DNA of 64,000 nucleotides. It comes from a bacterium. Its GTDB lineage: Bacteria; Desulfobacterota; DSWW01. The stretch is taken from assembly GCA_028277985.1 (NCBI GenBank), contig JANQFG010000228.1:16615-80614 (forward strand), read 5' to 3'. The stretch's first letter is position 1. Each line of letters opens with the position of its first letter. Below are positions 7,409-15,451 of this stretch, in pieces. The notes below the pieces were generated by a model. That model made no database searches and was not told where the DNA came from. It was given only the letters and a program-made list of their open reading frames with translations. The position numbers and the translations under genes are program-made.

Positions 7409-9816
7409 GTGACCCCCAGAGAAGAAGCTTCGAGGCTCTTGCGCCTTACGGCTCGCCACCATGCGGGAAGCAGGAAGACGGAGATCAAGCTGGTGATAAC
7501 GATCCCTGCTGCACACACCTGTCCAAGACTGGCCAGGCCGGCGTTGGATGCGAAGCCAAGCGTACCGAACCCGGAAGCGGTCGACACGCCGCACAGGAGG
7601 ATGGCCCGGCCGACGGTCTGTCGGACGTGAAACAGGTCCCCCCTGTAGCGTTTCATTGCGAACTGGATGTGGATACTGTAATCGACCCCGGCACCGAACA
7701 ACAAGGGCAGGGCCATCACGTTCATCAAGTTCCAGGACCAATCGAGCAGCACCATGAACCCCATCAGGCACAGAAGACTGAACCCCAGGGTAGCGATACT
7801 GAGCGCCACCTCGCCTACGTTGCGAAACGCCAACCCAAGCAAGATCAGAAGGACCGCTGCCATGGGAACCAGGACACGTCTCACGTCGCGTTTCATGGTT
7901 CCGAGCAAGGATTCACTGAGCAGGGACCAGCTGAACATCTTGGCACCGGTCGATGTGCTGATCTTGTCGGTGAGCTCCAGAAGTCCGGCCTGAGTCGCGG
8001 TGCTCGAGGCCTCCAGCTGGCCAAGGGCGAGAAGACGTCCCGCGTCGTTGCCTGCGAACTGTCGAAAGACCCAACGCGATGCCGGGTTGTTCGGCCAGAC
8101 GGCCCGTTCCGTCTCCGCGAAACGCTCCCATGCCGCAAAGGCCCCTTCGGTCAGCTTGAGGGACTCCTTGGTGAATCCTGCGGCGAGCGCCGCTTCCCGT
8201 GCCGCGGGCAGACGACCTGAAAGCCGTTGGGCTGTCTTTCTGTTCTCCTGTTGGGACTCGGGCCTTGGCCAGAGGGCATCGGGAAGGCGGTATTCGACGA
8301 GCAGGCCTTCTTCAACAGAGGCCGACAACTCCCTGCCGGCCACTTCGAGGCGGTCGGCCACTTCTTGCTCGTCTGCTCCGTCGACGATCAGCCAGAAGGC
8401 ATCGTCGTATCCCCCGATCTCCCGTTGGATCTCCTGGAGCGCTTCCATCGCCTCGTTTTCCTTAGGCCCCAGATCCCGGGTGCTGTAGTCCACGGTCGGG
8501 AGCCGGCTCATCAACAACGATAGCGAGCCGAAGCCTGCCAGCAAAGTCATCCACCAGGCCGCCCGAGGGTTCAGGGTAAGTGCGGAGAGCCGACCGGTCG
8601 TTTCCGGACGAGCGCTGTTCCTCGGCTGCACCCTGGAGATGAGTGGGGGAAGAAACGCCAGGAGCATGAGCACGCCTGCGACCAGGATCCCGATGCCGAC
8701 GAGCGTGCCGAGCTGTGTCAATCCGGGTAGACTGCTCCGGGTAATCATGAAAAAGGCGCCTGCCGTGGTGACCGCTGCCCAGAGGATGCTCGGCGCCACC
8801 ACTGACCGTTGCTCATCCAGAGATCGCGTGGGGTGCACGGCGAACTCCTGATAGAGGATCAGCCCGTAGTCCGCCGCCAGCCCCAGTAGGATGGCAGCAA
8901 AACCGAGGCTTGCAGCATTGAGCGGCCCAAGAAGAATCGCTCCCAACGACACCGAAACGGCAAGGACCAGGAGGAGGAGAATCACCAGCCAGCCAAGAGG
9001 GAGCCAGTGCCGGTGGACCAGCCAGAACAGACAGGCGACCAGAAGAAGGGTGCCCAGTGCGGCGAACTGTACATCCCGCAACAGACCGGAGCCGGACGCG
9101 GCAACAAAAGCGGGGGTTCCTGTCATACGAAGGGTGAGCGAACCTTCTCTGCCCTCTGCTCCCTTCCATGCATCGACAACGGCCCCAACCTCCTTCACCC
9201 AGTTTCGAATCTTGAAGAAGCCGGTCTCCTCCTCCGGCAGAGGCACGAACAGAATCCGGAAGGTCCCGTCCGGAGAGGCGAAGGGGTCCTCCATCCCCTC
9301 CGCCAGGGGTGAGGAGATGTGGTCCGAGAGATCGGTCAATGCGAAAGGGTCATGGGCGAGCCGAGCCACCTCGATGGGCCTGAAGGATGTGGCCAGACGT
9401 TCCAGCGTATTGTCGAGCGTCTGCTGCAACCGCCCTTCCTGAAACCTGTCCGACACGGTTTCGAAGACCGAAGGCGTCTGATTGAACCATGTGAAGGCCA
9501 GAAACTCGGCCAGTTGGGAAGGATCTTCGCGGAAAGGGCTGCGCCACATCACATCGGAGGTCAGGCCTGAAGAGTCCAGGGCTTCGGCCAGTGATCGGGC
9601 GGCCTTCTCGGTCTGCTCAGCGCTGGCTGACCGGAGGGAGAAGACCAGCTCCCGGGAGGAGCCGAAACTCCTCTGGTAGAGCTTGAGCCCTTCGACCATC
9701 CGGGAATCGGTCGGCAGGAGGTTGAACACGTCCACGTCAAGACGCAACCTGAAGAATCCCGTCGCCAGTACGACCGCAAGTCCCCCGATCAACATCCAGA
9801 TCGCCCGGCGCTTCAT
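7405..9816 (-). CDS. MMPL/HpnN-like RND lipid exporter
   Basis: 803 residues in two homologous halves. Each half has a first membrane helix, a large periplasmic domain (residues about 30-260 and 430-630) and a five- to six-helix bundle. The MMPL signature Asp-Tyr pairs appear in GLAADYGLILYQEF and GAGVDYSIHIQF, the proton-relay positions of this superfamily. HpnN, which moves hopanoids to the outer membrane, and the exporters of aryl-polyene clusters have the same architecture. The start is MKRRAIWM at the ATGA overlap with the lipoprotein stop; the longer frame is antisense noise. Expected in the inner membrane, handing lipid to the LolA-like partner encoded immediately downstream. Confidence 0.85.
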   Translation of the reverse strand: MKRRAIWMLIGGLAVVLATGFFRLRLDVDVFNLLPTDSRMVEGLKLYQRSFGSSRELVFSLRSASAEQTEKAARSLAEALDSSGLTSDVMWRSPFREDPSQLAEFLAFTWFNQTPSVFETVSDRFQEGRLQQTLDNTLERLATSFRPIEVARLAHDPFALTDLSDHISSPLAEGMEDPFASPDGTFRILFVPLPEEETGFFKIRNWVKEVGAVVDAWKGAEGREGSLTLRMTGTPAFVAASGSGLLRDVQFAALGTLLLVACLFWLVHRHWLPLGWLVILLLLVLAVSVSLGAILLGPLNAASLGFAAILLGLAADYGLILYQEFAVHPTRSLDEQRSVVAPSILWAAVTTAGAFFMITRSSLPGLTQLGTLVGIGILVAGVLMLLAFLPPLISRVQPRNSARPETTGRLSALTLNPRAAWWMTLLAGFGSLSLLMSRLPTVDYSTRDLGPKENEAMEALQEIQREIGGYDDAFWLIVDGADEQEVADRLEVAGRELSASVEEGLLVEYRLPDALWPRPESQQENRKTAQRLSGRLPAAREAALAAGFTKESLKLTEGAFAAWERFAETERAVWPNNPASRWVFRQFAGNDAGRLLALGQLEASSTATQAGLLELTDKISTSTGAKMFSWSLLSESLLGTMKRDVRRVLVPMAAVLLILLGLAFRNVGEVALSIATLGFSLLCLMGFMVLLDWSWNLMNVMALPLLFGAGVDYSIHIQFAMKRYRGDLFHVRQTVGRAILLCGVSTASGFGTLGFASNAGLASLGQVCAAGIVITSLISVFLLPAWWRAVRRKSLEASSLGVT

Positions 9817-10313
9817 CGATCGAGCACCACCCGGATCGCCTCTCCGGTCTTCCGATTGACCATGGACAATTCTCCGTTCGCAGGCCGGTCCACTACCCAG
9901 CGCTTCGTGGGGGAGCCGCCCTCGAGGATGTCCGGGAACCGGAACCAGATGAATTTCTTGGGGGCACGACCGATCCCGTAATAGGACCGTCCCTTGTCGA
10001 TGAAGTCGATCCTCCAAAGGTTGCCGTCGGTCTGGGCGGTGAAGATGGGAAACGGCGACTTCGAGAAGCTGACCAGGACATCCCCGTCCTGGTTGCGGGC
10101 TACGATCAGATCTCCGGCAAGGGCCGTCACGTCGGATCGAGGCGTCCAGAGCGCCTGCCCTTCCCAAACGGTCCAGCCCGGATCATCAAGATCCACGTCC
10201 GGCAGAGAGATGATTCTGCCGCAGCCGGCAAGCCAGAAGATGGAAAGCCATAGAACAAGGCCCACCGTGACGTGGTCGATGCGGCGAGACCGCTTGAAGC
10301 GAAAGAACGCCAC
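9813..10313 (-). CDS. Outer-membrane lipoprotein of the lipid export set (LolB-like role)
   Basis: 166 residues with a GTG start. A lipoprotein signal ends in WLAGC with Cys31 as the lipidated residue; Gly follows at +2, so outer-membrane sorting is expected. The mature domain is beta-rich (LIVARNQDGDVLVSFSK, GNLWRIDFIDKGRSYYGIGR, ELSMVNRKTGEAIRV). It looks like a LolB-type or DUF3261-type acceptor, though I cannot assign a family securely. It begins 12 bp after the glycosyltransferase and overlaps the MMPL start by ATGA. With the pump and the LolA-like carrier it completes a Lol-like route from inner membrane through periplasm to outer-membrane acceptor (inference). Confidence 0.62.
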   Translation of the reverse strand: MAFFRFKRSRRIDHVTVGLVLWLSIFWLAGCGRIISLPDVDLDDPGWTVWEGQALWTPRSDVTALAGDLIVARNQDGDVLVSFSKSPFPIFTAQTDGNLWRIDFIDKGRSYYGIGRAPKKFIWFRFPDILEGGSPTKRWVVDRPANGELSMVNRKTGEAIRVVLDR

Positions 10314-10325
10314 GTGGGCACGTCC

Positions 10326-11504
10326 TCAATCAAGACGGGTTTGGCGCTGGGTTTCCAGCATGCCCGTTTCGGGTTCGACAACCTGGTGGGGCGACCACCA
10401 TTTCTGGCCCCGCCAGACGATCGGCCAGGGGAACCAGCAGGCGACCCAGGAGAACCCGCGCAGCACGCTCCAGAGCGGGAGGATGGGGAGTCGTCTCCAG
10501 CTGATCCGGCAGCCCACCATGCTGCAGATCGAGAGTGCGGCCACGGCGTCGGCGATCAGAACGATCAGCAAGCCCATCCATGCAGCCTGTTCCATGGGGC
10601 TTGTGAGCAGCCATGCCAGCCACCCAAGCAAGGGAATCACGACCAGCTGGGCCGCATAGGGCCCGGGCCTGCACCAGCGAATGTTCTTCTGCCAGCGGAG
10701 ATAGTGAAGCACCGCCTCTTTCCAGCCTTGTGCTGCAGGCACGGTGCTCAGCCGCATGGACGCGAGCTGGGTGGGTTTGAGCAGACCGCCCAGGTGAAAG
10801 TCCTCGGCCAGGCATCCCCCCAGAAAGTCCCAGTCGACCCGCCGATGGAAGTCCTCTGCCTCGAAGAGCATGCCGGATCCGAGCCCGAACTGGATCATCT
10901 TCTGACCGCTCAGCAGAACAACCCCAGGATAGAACTCGAGGTTCACGTAGAGGGCGTCGAGCATTTCTGCAGCGCCGCCGGCCTTCTTGATCACGTAGGG
11001 CGAGGTCAGGCAACGAGCCCTGGTCTTCTTGTAGTCGATCCTCATCGATCGGATCGTTCCGGGAGGTGCAACCATGTCCGAGTCGCTCCAGAGCCAGAGT
11101 TCCCCTGTTGCGTGAGGCTCCATGACCCGCATCCAAGAGACCTTCGGGTGGGGATAGCGATTCGGGTTCTCGTCCACCACCAGCCTGATATCCGCCCCGG
11201 GGTACCGATCGCGCATCTTCAGGACATATTCCTCGAGGCGGCCCTGGTCCGGCCGGTGGCATCCGATCAGCAACTCGCAGTTGCTGTCCAGGTCTGCAAT
11301 GAAGGATTCGATGGATGCATCGAATCTGGCGAACTCCTGGTCGCTGAGGGAGCGGGGCAGCGGCTTGAAAACGCTGATGCGCCTTGGGTCAGGATCCCCG
11401 GTTTGGTTCCCTCGGTTCCTGGCGCTGACGACCAGGATCAGGGCGACAACCCACCAGGCAATGCCTATACACGTCCAGATTCCGAGGAACCACTCCACAC
11501 TCAT
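10326..11504 (-). CDS. hpnI: HpnI-like membrane glycosyltransferase
   Basis: 392 residues. One N-terminal helix (residues 5-27) is followed by a GT2/GT21-type catalytic domain: ISVFKPLPRS, CELLIGCHRPDQG, the DxD-like WSDSDMVAPPG near residue 140, the acceptor-side GGCLAEDFHLG and the RW-type motif RWQKNIRW. Two to three C-terminal helices follow. This layout is shared by ceramide glucosyltransferases and by HpnI, which transfers N-acetylglucosamine to bacteriohopanetriol. The linked HpnK-like deacetylase supports an amino-sugar product. It is the first gene of the leftward set GT, lipoprotein, MMPL, LolA. The ATG has GAGG nine bases upstream. Lipid acceptor and sugar donor are not provable from sequence. 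Confidence 0.7.
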   Translation of the reverse strand: MSVEWFLGIWTCIGIAWWVVALILVVSARNRGNQTGDPDPRRISVFKPLPRSLSDQEFARFDASIESFIADLDSNCELLIGCHRPDQGRLEEYVLKMRDRYPGADIRLVVDENPNRYPHPKVSWMRVMEPHATGELWLWSDSDMVAPPGTIRSMRIDYKKTRARCLTSPYVIKKAGGAAEMLDALYVNLEFYPGVVLLSGQKMIQFGLGSGMLFEAEDFHRRVDWDFLGGCLAEDFHLGGLLKPTQLASMRLSTVPAAQGWKEAVLHYLRWQKNIRWCRPGPYAAQLVVIPLLGWLAWLLTSPMEQAAWMGLLIVLIADAVAALSICSMVGCRISWRRLPILPLWSVLRGFSWVACWFPWPIVWRGQKWWSPHQVVEPETGMLETQRQTRLD

Positions 11505-11704
11505 CCCGCAAGACCTCGCATGGGATCGAATTCTGCTTTCCGCTCAATAAGTTAAGATGCTCGGGCCGACCCAAAGAGTTCTATTTTCAGCCAGGGGGAG
11601 CATACGGGAAAGCGCCTTTTTGTGTCAAGCAATTCGTTCGTCAACCCAATAAATTCAATAGGTAAAGCCGCTTCCTTCAAGGAAAGAATCAGGGGTGTTC
11701 GCCT

Positions 11705-11758
11705 GCATATTGCACGAAGCCTTCCACAGCCTTCGCTGCGAAGTTTCGTGCAATATGC
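11705..11758. repeat. REP-like palindromic element, copy 1
   Basis: GCATATTGCACGAA (11705-11718) is perfectly inverted at 11745-11758. The interior can also pair (CTTC..CAGC with GCTG..GAAG), giving a long hairpin between two leftward genes. A shorter related copy lies at 24116-24162. Confidence 0.6.
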
Positions 11759-11782
11759 GGCCTGCAGGTCTGCTCGCCGGTT

Positions 11783-12943
11783 CTACGTGTCGAAACCGAA
11801 CCGCTCGAAGATATCACGATAGGTGTCGTGGATCTGCCCACGGCTCAGCCCTCCCTCTTCGGGCGAATATTCGTGGCGACTGCTGTAGCGTCGTGCCCTA
11901 TCCGACTCTTCCTGCAGGACCTCTTCGAAGGCCTCACCGATCTCGAAGCCGAAACGACCGTAGATCTCCCGTACGGTCTGCTCCGGGGCGCTTACCAGGT
12001 CGTCATACTTGACGATCGCGTGGCTGCCGGCAGGCGCCTCTTCGAGGCTCTGGAGGGGATGGGAGTACCAGTGCCTGGCCATATCGATGAGATAGTCGCG
12101 CAGGGCGTGGTCTTCGTCCGGGATTCCGAGAACCCGCCAGGAGAACCTCATCATGTTGACGTAGGAGGGAAGCATCTCGAGGGGGCTGCGAACCAGATAG
12201 ATGATTCTTGCGTCGGGAAAGTGCTCGAATACGGTATCTACTTTGGGGCAAAGGGCAGGGTTCTTTGCCAGATAGAGCCTTCCTGAGGTTCCGCTCCCGC
12301 GTCGGCTGCCGTACAGATGACGCTGGAGGCAGCGTTTGTAAAAGGCCATGATCCGGTTTCTCGTCGACCGGGGCAAGGCCGTATCGAAGTAGGTGTACGG
12401 GATTGCCTCGCCGAGCAATCCTGCGGACAAGCCGATCGTCATGGCGGACCAGATATGCAGCAGCAGATAGTCGTCTTCCTCCGGCTCGCTCAGCGAAACC
12501 TCATGCATCACGTTCTGCTCGTGCCAACCCTGCTCGGTTCTGTCGAGCCGCTTCCGCACCGGCCCTCCCAACCAGCGATCGATAGCCGCGAGCCCTGCAA
12601 CCACCTTGCGCTGCGTGATGGAAGGTGCGAACAGAATTTCCCACATCTTCATCGTGGAGAACCGGTCCGTGTCTCTGGCAATCAGCCGGTGCAGGAAGGT
12701 CGTGCCGCTGCGTGGGTTGCCCACGATGAACACGGGAGTGCTCACCTCCTCCTTGCGGTAGCCTCCATAGAAGATGTCATCCAGTAGAAACCCGAGCCAG
12801 ACCGTCAGTTCGAGGAGGGGGAAGGCGATGTAGAAGGCGATGAGGATGGCGATGCGCCGGGGTGTCCACCGGCCGTTGGTCAACCAGAGGTATGAGAATC
12901 TGAAAAAGCCTCGGAAATTGAAGGTCATGTGATGTTGTTCCAT
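11783..12943 (-). CDS. Membrane-anchored sulfotransferase family protein
   Basis: About 386 residues from MEQHH. A hydrophobic segment at residues 31-53 precedes the 5'-phosphosulfate-binding loop GNPRSGTTFLHRL (75-87). The 3'-phosphate region is IIYLVRSPLEMLPSYV, and KYDDLVSAPEQTVREIY is typical of the sulfotransferase C-terminal core. These enzymes transfer sulfate from PAPS, often to sugars or lipids. The start must lie downstream of the VTT gene stop at 13050; 12943 and 12928 are both possible, and neither has a strong ribosome site. It lies in the same leftward run as the glycosyltransferase at 11504, so sulfation of the exported glycolipid is an attractive but unproven role. Confidence 0.75.
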   Translation of the reverse strand: MEQHHMTFNFRGFFRFSYLWLTNGRWTPRRIAILIAFYIAFPLLELTVWLGFLLDDIFYGGYRKEEVSTPVFIVGNPRSGTTFLHRLIARDTDRFSTMKMWEILFAPSITQRKVVAGLAAIDRWLGGPVRKRLDRTEQGWHEQNVMHEVSLSEPEEDDYLLLHIWSAMTIGLSAGLLGEAIPYTYFDTALPRSTRNRIMAFYKRCLQRHLYGSRRGSGTSGRLYLAKNPALCPKVDTVFEHFPDARIIYLVRSPLEMLPSYVNMMRFSWRVLGIPDEDHALRDYLIDMARHWYSHPLQSLEEAPAGSHAIVKYDDLVSAPEQTVREIYGRFGFEIGEAFEEVLQEESDRARRYSSRHEYSPEEGGLSRGQIHDTYRDIFERFGFDT

Positions 12944-13049
12944 GGCGGCGAAGCCGCGGACGAAAAGGTGAAAGAAGGTATCAGCTGTACTGTAAGGTGT
13001 GTCGAAAGGGCAAATATCCCCGGCAGTCTGAATGAGGGAATTACGGCTG

Positions 13050-13805
13050 TCAAGAGGGAGGACTCTTGGGCGTGCTTCGCTCGGCCCGGATAGCGACAAG
13101 CTCGTGATACCGCTTTCGTCGCTGGGCCCTTTCCCTCAGCCACAGGAAGCTGAGCAGAATGTTGAACAGCACGAAGGCGCCCGCGTACAGCACAAGGGTG
13201 AAGGCCCTGTCGCGGCCCTGGGTCTCGATGGCCTGAGCGATGAAGTAGGTGTGGATCAGGGTCGAGGGGATAAGGCCGATCGTTGAGGCGGCCAGGAAGA
13301 AAGCCGGCCGCACCCCGCCGAGGGCGGCGCCGAAATTGACGACAGCGAAGGGGAGGGGCATGAAGCGGGTTTGCACCAGGGGCCAGAATCCGTGTCGTTC
13401 GAAGACCTTTTCCGCTCGCCGGAAACGCTTTCCCGTGAACCGTACGACGAAGTCCCTTCCCAGGAGCTTGGCGACCCAAAAAGCCAGCAGGGCCCCCAGG
13501 AGAAGCCCGACCATGTTGTAGATCGACCCGTAGAATGCACCGAAGGCAGCTCCGCCCACCAGAAGAGGGACAGGGGGAAGCCCCAGGGTGGATACGATCA
13601 CAAAGAGCCCGATGAGCAGAATCGGTGCCCACCAGGTGTCACGCATCTGCTCGATGAGGGAGACCACCCGCTCTTCGGTAAGCATCTCACCGAGGGGTGT
13701 GAATCGGACAAGGATGATCCCGGCCAGAATCAGGAGGGCGAACATTGCCCCCCGCAGCCCGACGCTGCTCGGAATCCACACTCTTCCTGATTGTCCGTCT
13801 GACAT
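13050..13805 (-). CDS. TVP38/TMEM64 (VTT, DedA-like) membrane protein
   Basis: 251 residues with about six membrane segments. The family core is clear: LGLPPVPLLVGGAAFGAFYGSIYNMVGLLLGALLAFWVAKLLGR, then FERHGFWPLVQTRFMPLPFAVVNFGAALGGVRPAFFLAASTIGLIPSTLIHTYF with its re-entrant loop and conserved Arg. VTT/DedA proteins act as lipid flippases or scramblases, and some recycle undecaprenyl phosphate. It is the first gene of the leftward run at 11-13.8 kb, 106 bp before the sulfotransferase. That position suggests a role in moving lipid intermediates across the inner membrane, which remains inference. Confidence 0.82.
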   Translation of the reverse strand: MSDGQSGRVWIPSSVGLRGAMFALLILAGIILVRFTPLGEMLTEERVVSLIEQMRDTWWAPILLIGLFVIVSTLGLPPVPLLVGGAAFGAFYGSIYNMVGLLLGALLAFWVAKLLGRDFVVRFTGKRFRRAEKVFERHGFWPLVQTRFMPLPFAVVNFGAALGGVRPAFFLAASTIGLIPSTLIHTYFIAQAIETQGRDRAFTLVLYAGAFVLFNILLSFLWLRERAQRRKRYHELVAIRAERSTPKSPPS

Positions 13806-13830
13806 GAACCTCCCCTTGACCCCTGACCTC

Positions 13831-15246
13831 TCAGTCCAACTCTACTGCGGGCTTTGGCAGTGGCCCGGCATTTGCCTCAAAGGCATAGGCCGCCCGCAGC
13901 AGGGTCGCTTCGTCAAAGGCCCTGCCCACGAGTTGAAGGCCCATCGGCAGCCCCTCGTTGCTCAGGCCGCAGGGAACCGAGATGGCAGGGAGGCCGGTCA
14001 GGTTCGAAGGGCATGCGAACCGAATGAGTGCCATCGGAATGTCGACCTCTGTTCCTGCGATCGACACCGTCTCCGCACCTATAGGGGGCGCAGCAACGGG
14101 TGCGCCCGGCATGGCGAAGAGGTCGATCTTCTCGAAAGCGCGGGCGAATTCCTGCTGGATGATCCTCCTGAGGCGTTGTGCTTTGATGTAGTGGACGGCA
14201 GAGAAGACCGAGCCGCCTTCCAGGAGTGCGCGAACGTCATCGCCGTAATCGGCACCCCGATTTCTCAGGTTGTCCTCATGGTACGCAGCCGGTTCGGTGG
14301 TGATCAGGATGGACTCGACCACCGAGGTGAGCTCGATGTTCGGCAGGTGCACTTCTACAATCCGTGCGCCCAGGCCCTCGAGTGTCCTGAGTGCATTCTC
14401 GACAGAGGCTGCGACCTCATCGTCGACCATGCTGAAACAGAAGGCAGGGTCGATCCCGATACGGAGACGCTTCACATCCTTCTTCAGGGCCCGGGTGAAT
14501 GCTGGAACCTTCTCGTTCGCGCTCGTCGGATCCTTTGGGTCATGGCCGGCCATGGCTGAAAGCATGATGGCCGCATCGCGCACGCATTTCGTCATGGGGC
14601 CCACATGGTCCAGAGACCAGGCAAGAGGAACGATGCCATGGAGGCTTACGCGGCCGTAGGTCGGCTTGAGCCCCACGGTTCCGCACAAGGCGGAAGGCGT
14701 GCGGATGGAGCCCCCTGTGTCGCTGCCGGTCGAAGCGATGCACATGTCGGCGGCGAGGGCGGATGCCGAACCTCCACTCGAGCCACCCGGAATACGTTTC
14801 GTATCATAAGGATTCCGGGTTCCCCCGTAATGCGGGTTCTGCGTGGTGCTGCCGAACGCGAATTCGTGGAGATTCGTCTTTCCAACGATGACCGCCCCGG
14901 CCGAGCGCAGCTGGGCGACGGATGTGGCATCCTCGTCGGGGACCCGATCCGCCATGATCTTCGAGCCGGCGGTCGTGCGCATCCCTTTCGTATCATACAA
15001 GTCCTTCAAGGATATGGGGATGCCGTGCAGCGGACCCAGGTACTTGCCCTTCGCGATCTGCCTCTGGGCGGTCCGTGCAGCCTTGAGCGCTCCCTCTGCG
15101 TCGACGGTAATGTACGCGTTGAGCAGGGGGTCGAGCTTCTCGATCTGCTCCAGCACATCCAGGGTGATATCGACGGGCGAAATCTTGCATGATTTCACCT
15201 TTGGGGCGAGTTGGGAGATGGTCATCCGATTGAGTTCGTTCGACAT
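13831..15246 (-). CDS. Amidase (GatA-like, amidase signature family)
   Basis: 471 residues, full length for amidase-signature enzymes. The Ser-cisSer-Lys triad regions are present: the catalytic Lys in SLKDLYDTKGM (near residue 78) and the Gly/Ser-rich RIPGGSSGGSASALAADMC with STGSDTGGSIRTPSALCG. It is not obviously tRNA amidotransferase subunit A, because no gatB or gatC of usual length is nearby. AAGGAG stands eight bases before the ATG, which sets the start at MSNELNRM. A 66-residue GatC/AtzG-like gene ends four bases upstream, so the enzyme probably works as a two-subunit amidohydrolase. The substrate is unknown; biuret-like, ureido or other small amides are possible. Confidence 0.85.
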   Translation of the reverse strand: MSNELNRMTISQLAPKVKSCKISPVDITLDVLEQIEKLDPLLNAYITVDAEGALKAARTAQRQIAKGKYLGPLHGIPISLKDLYDTKGMRTTAGSKIMADRVPDEDATSVAQLRSAGAVIVGKTNLHEFAFGSTTQNPHYGGTRNPYDTKRIPGGSSGGSASALAADMCIASTGSDTGGSIRTPSALCGTVGLKPTYGRVSLHGIVPLAWSLDHVGPMTKCVRDAAIMLSAMAGHDPKDPTSANEKVPAFTRALKKDVKRLRIGIDPAFCFSMVDDEVAASVENALRTLEGLGARIVEVHLPNIELTSVVESILITTEPAAYHEDNLRNRGADYGDDVRALLEGGSVFSAVHYIKAQRLRRIIQQEFARAFEKIDLFAMPGAPVAAPPIGAETVSIAGTEVDIPMALIRFACPSNLTGLPAISVPCGLSNEGLPMGLQLVGRAFDEATLLRAAYAFEANAGPLPKPAVELD

Positions 15247-15250
15247 GAGC

Positions 15251-15451
15251 TCACTCCTTGATCGGCCGGAACGTGAGAGCAGGGAACACCTCCGCATAGC
15301 CCTCGGGCTTCAGCGTGTTCATCATGGAAACGAGCCCCGTGAGCAGTTCCTGCATTTCGGCCCCCTCTTCGGACAGGTCCATGTTCGCCATCGCCTTGAG
15401 CTGTTTTCTCAGGAATCCGGTATCGAGTACGCCCTCATTCTGTTGGCTCAT
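15251..15451 (-). CDS. Small GatC/AtzG-like amidase partner
   Basis: 66 residues. The helical core LRKQLKAMANMDLSEEG, EMQELLTGLVSMMNTLKP and the tail EVFPALTFRP follow the pattern of the short GatC-like AtzG subunit, which wraps and stabilises the AtzE amidase. The C-terminal PAxxFRP-like end is the most telling feature. A good GGAGGG ribosome site precedes the ATG. The stop is four bases before the amidase start, so the two are almost certainly co-translated. Assignment to the GatC/AtzG fold is by eye and moderate in confidence; that it is a real gene is much safer. Confidence 0.65.
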   Translation of the reverse strand: MSQQNEGVLDTGFLRKQLKAMANMDLSEEGAEMQELLTGLVSMMNTLKPEGYAEVFPALTFRPIKE

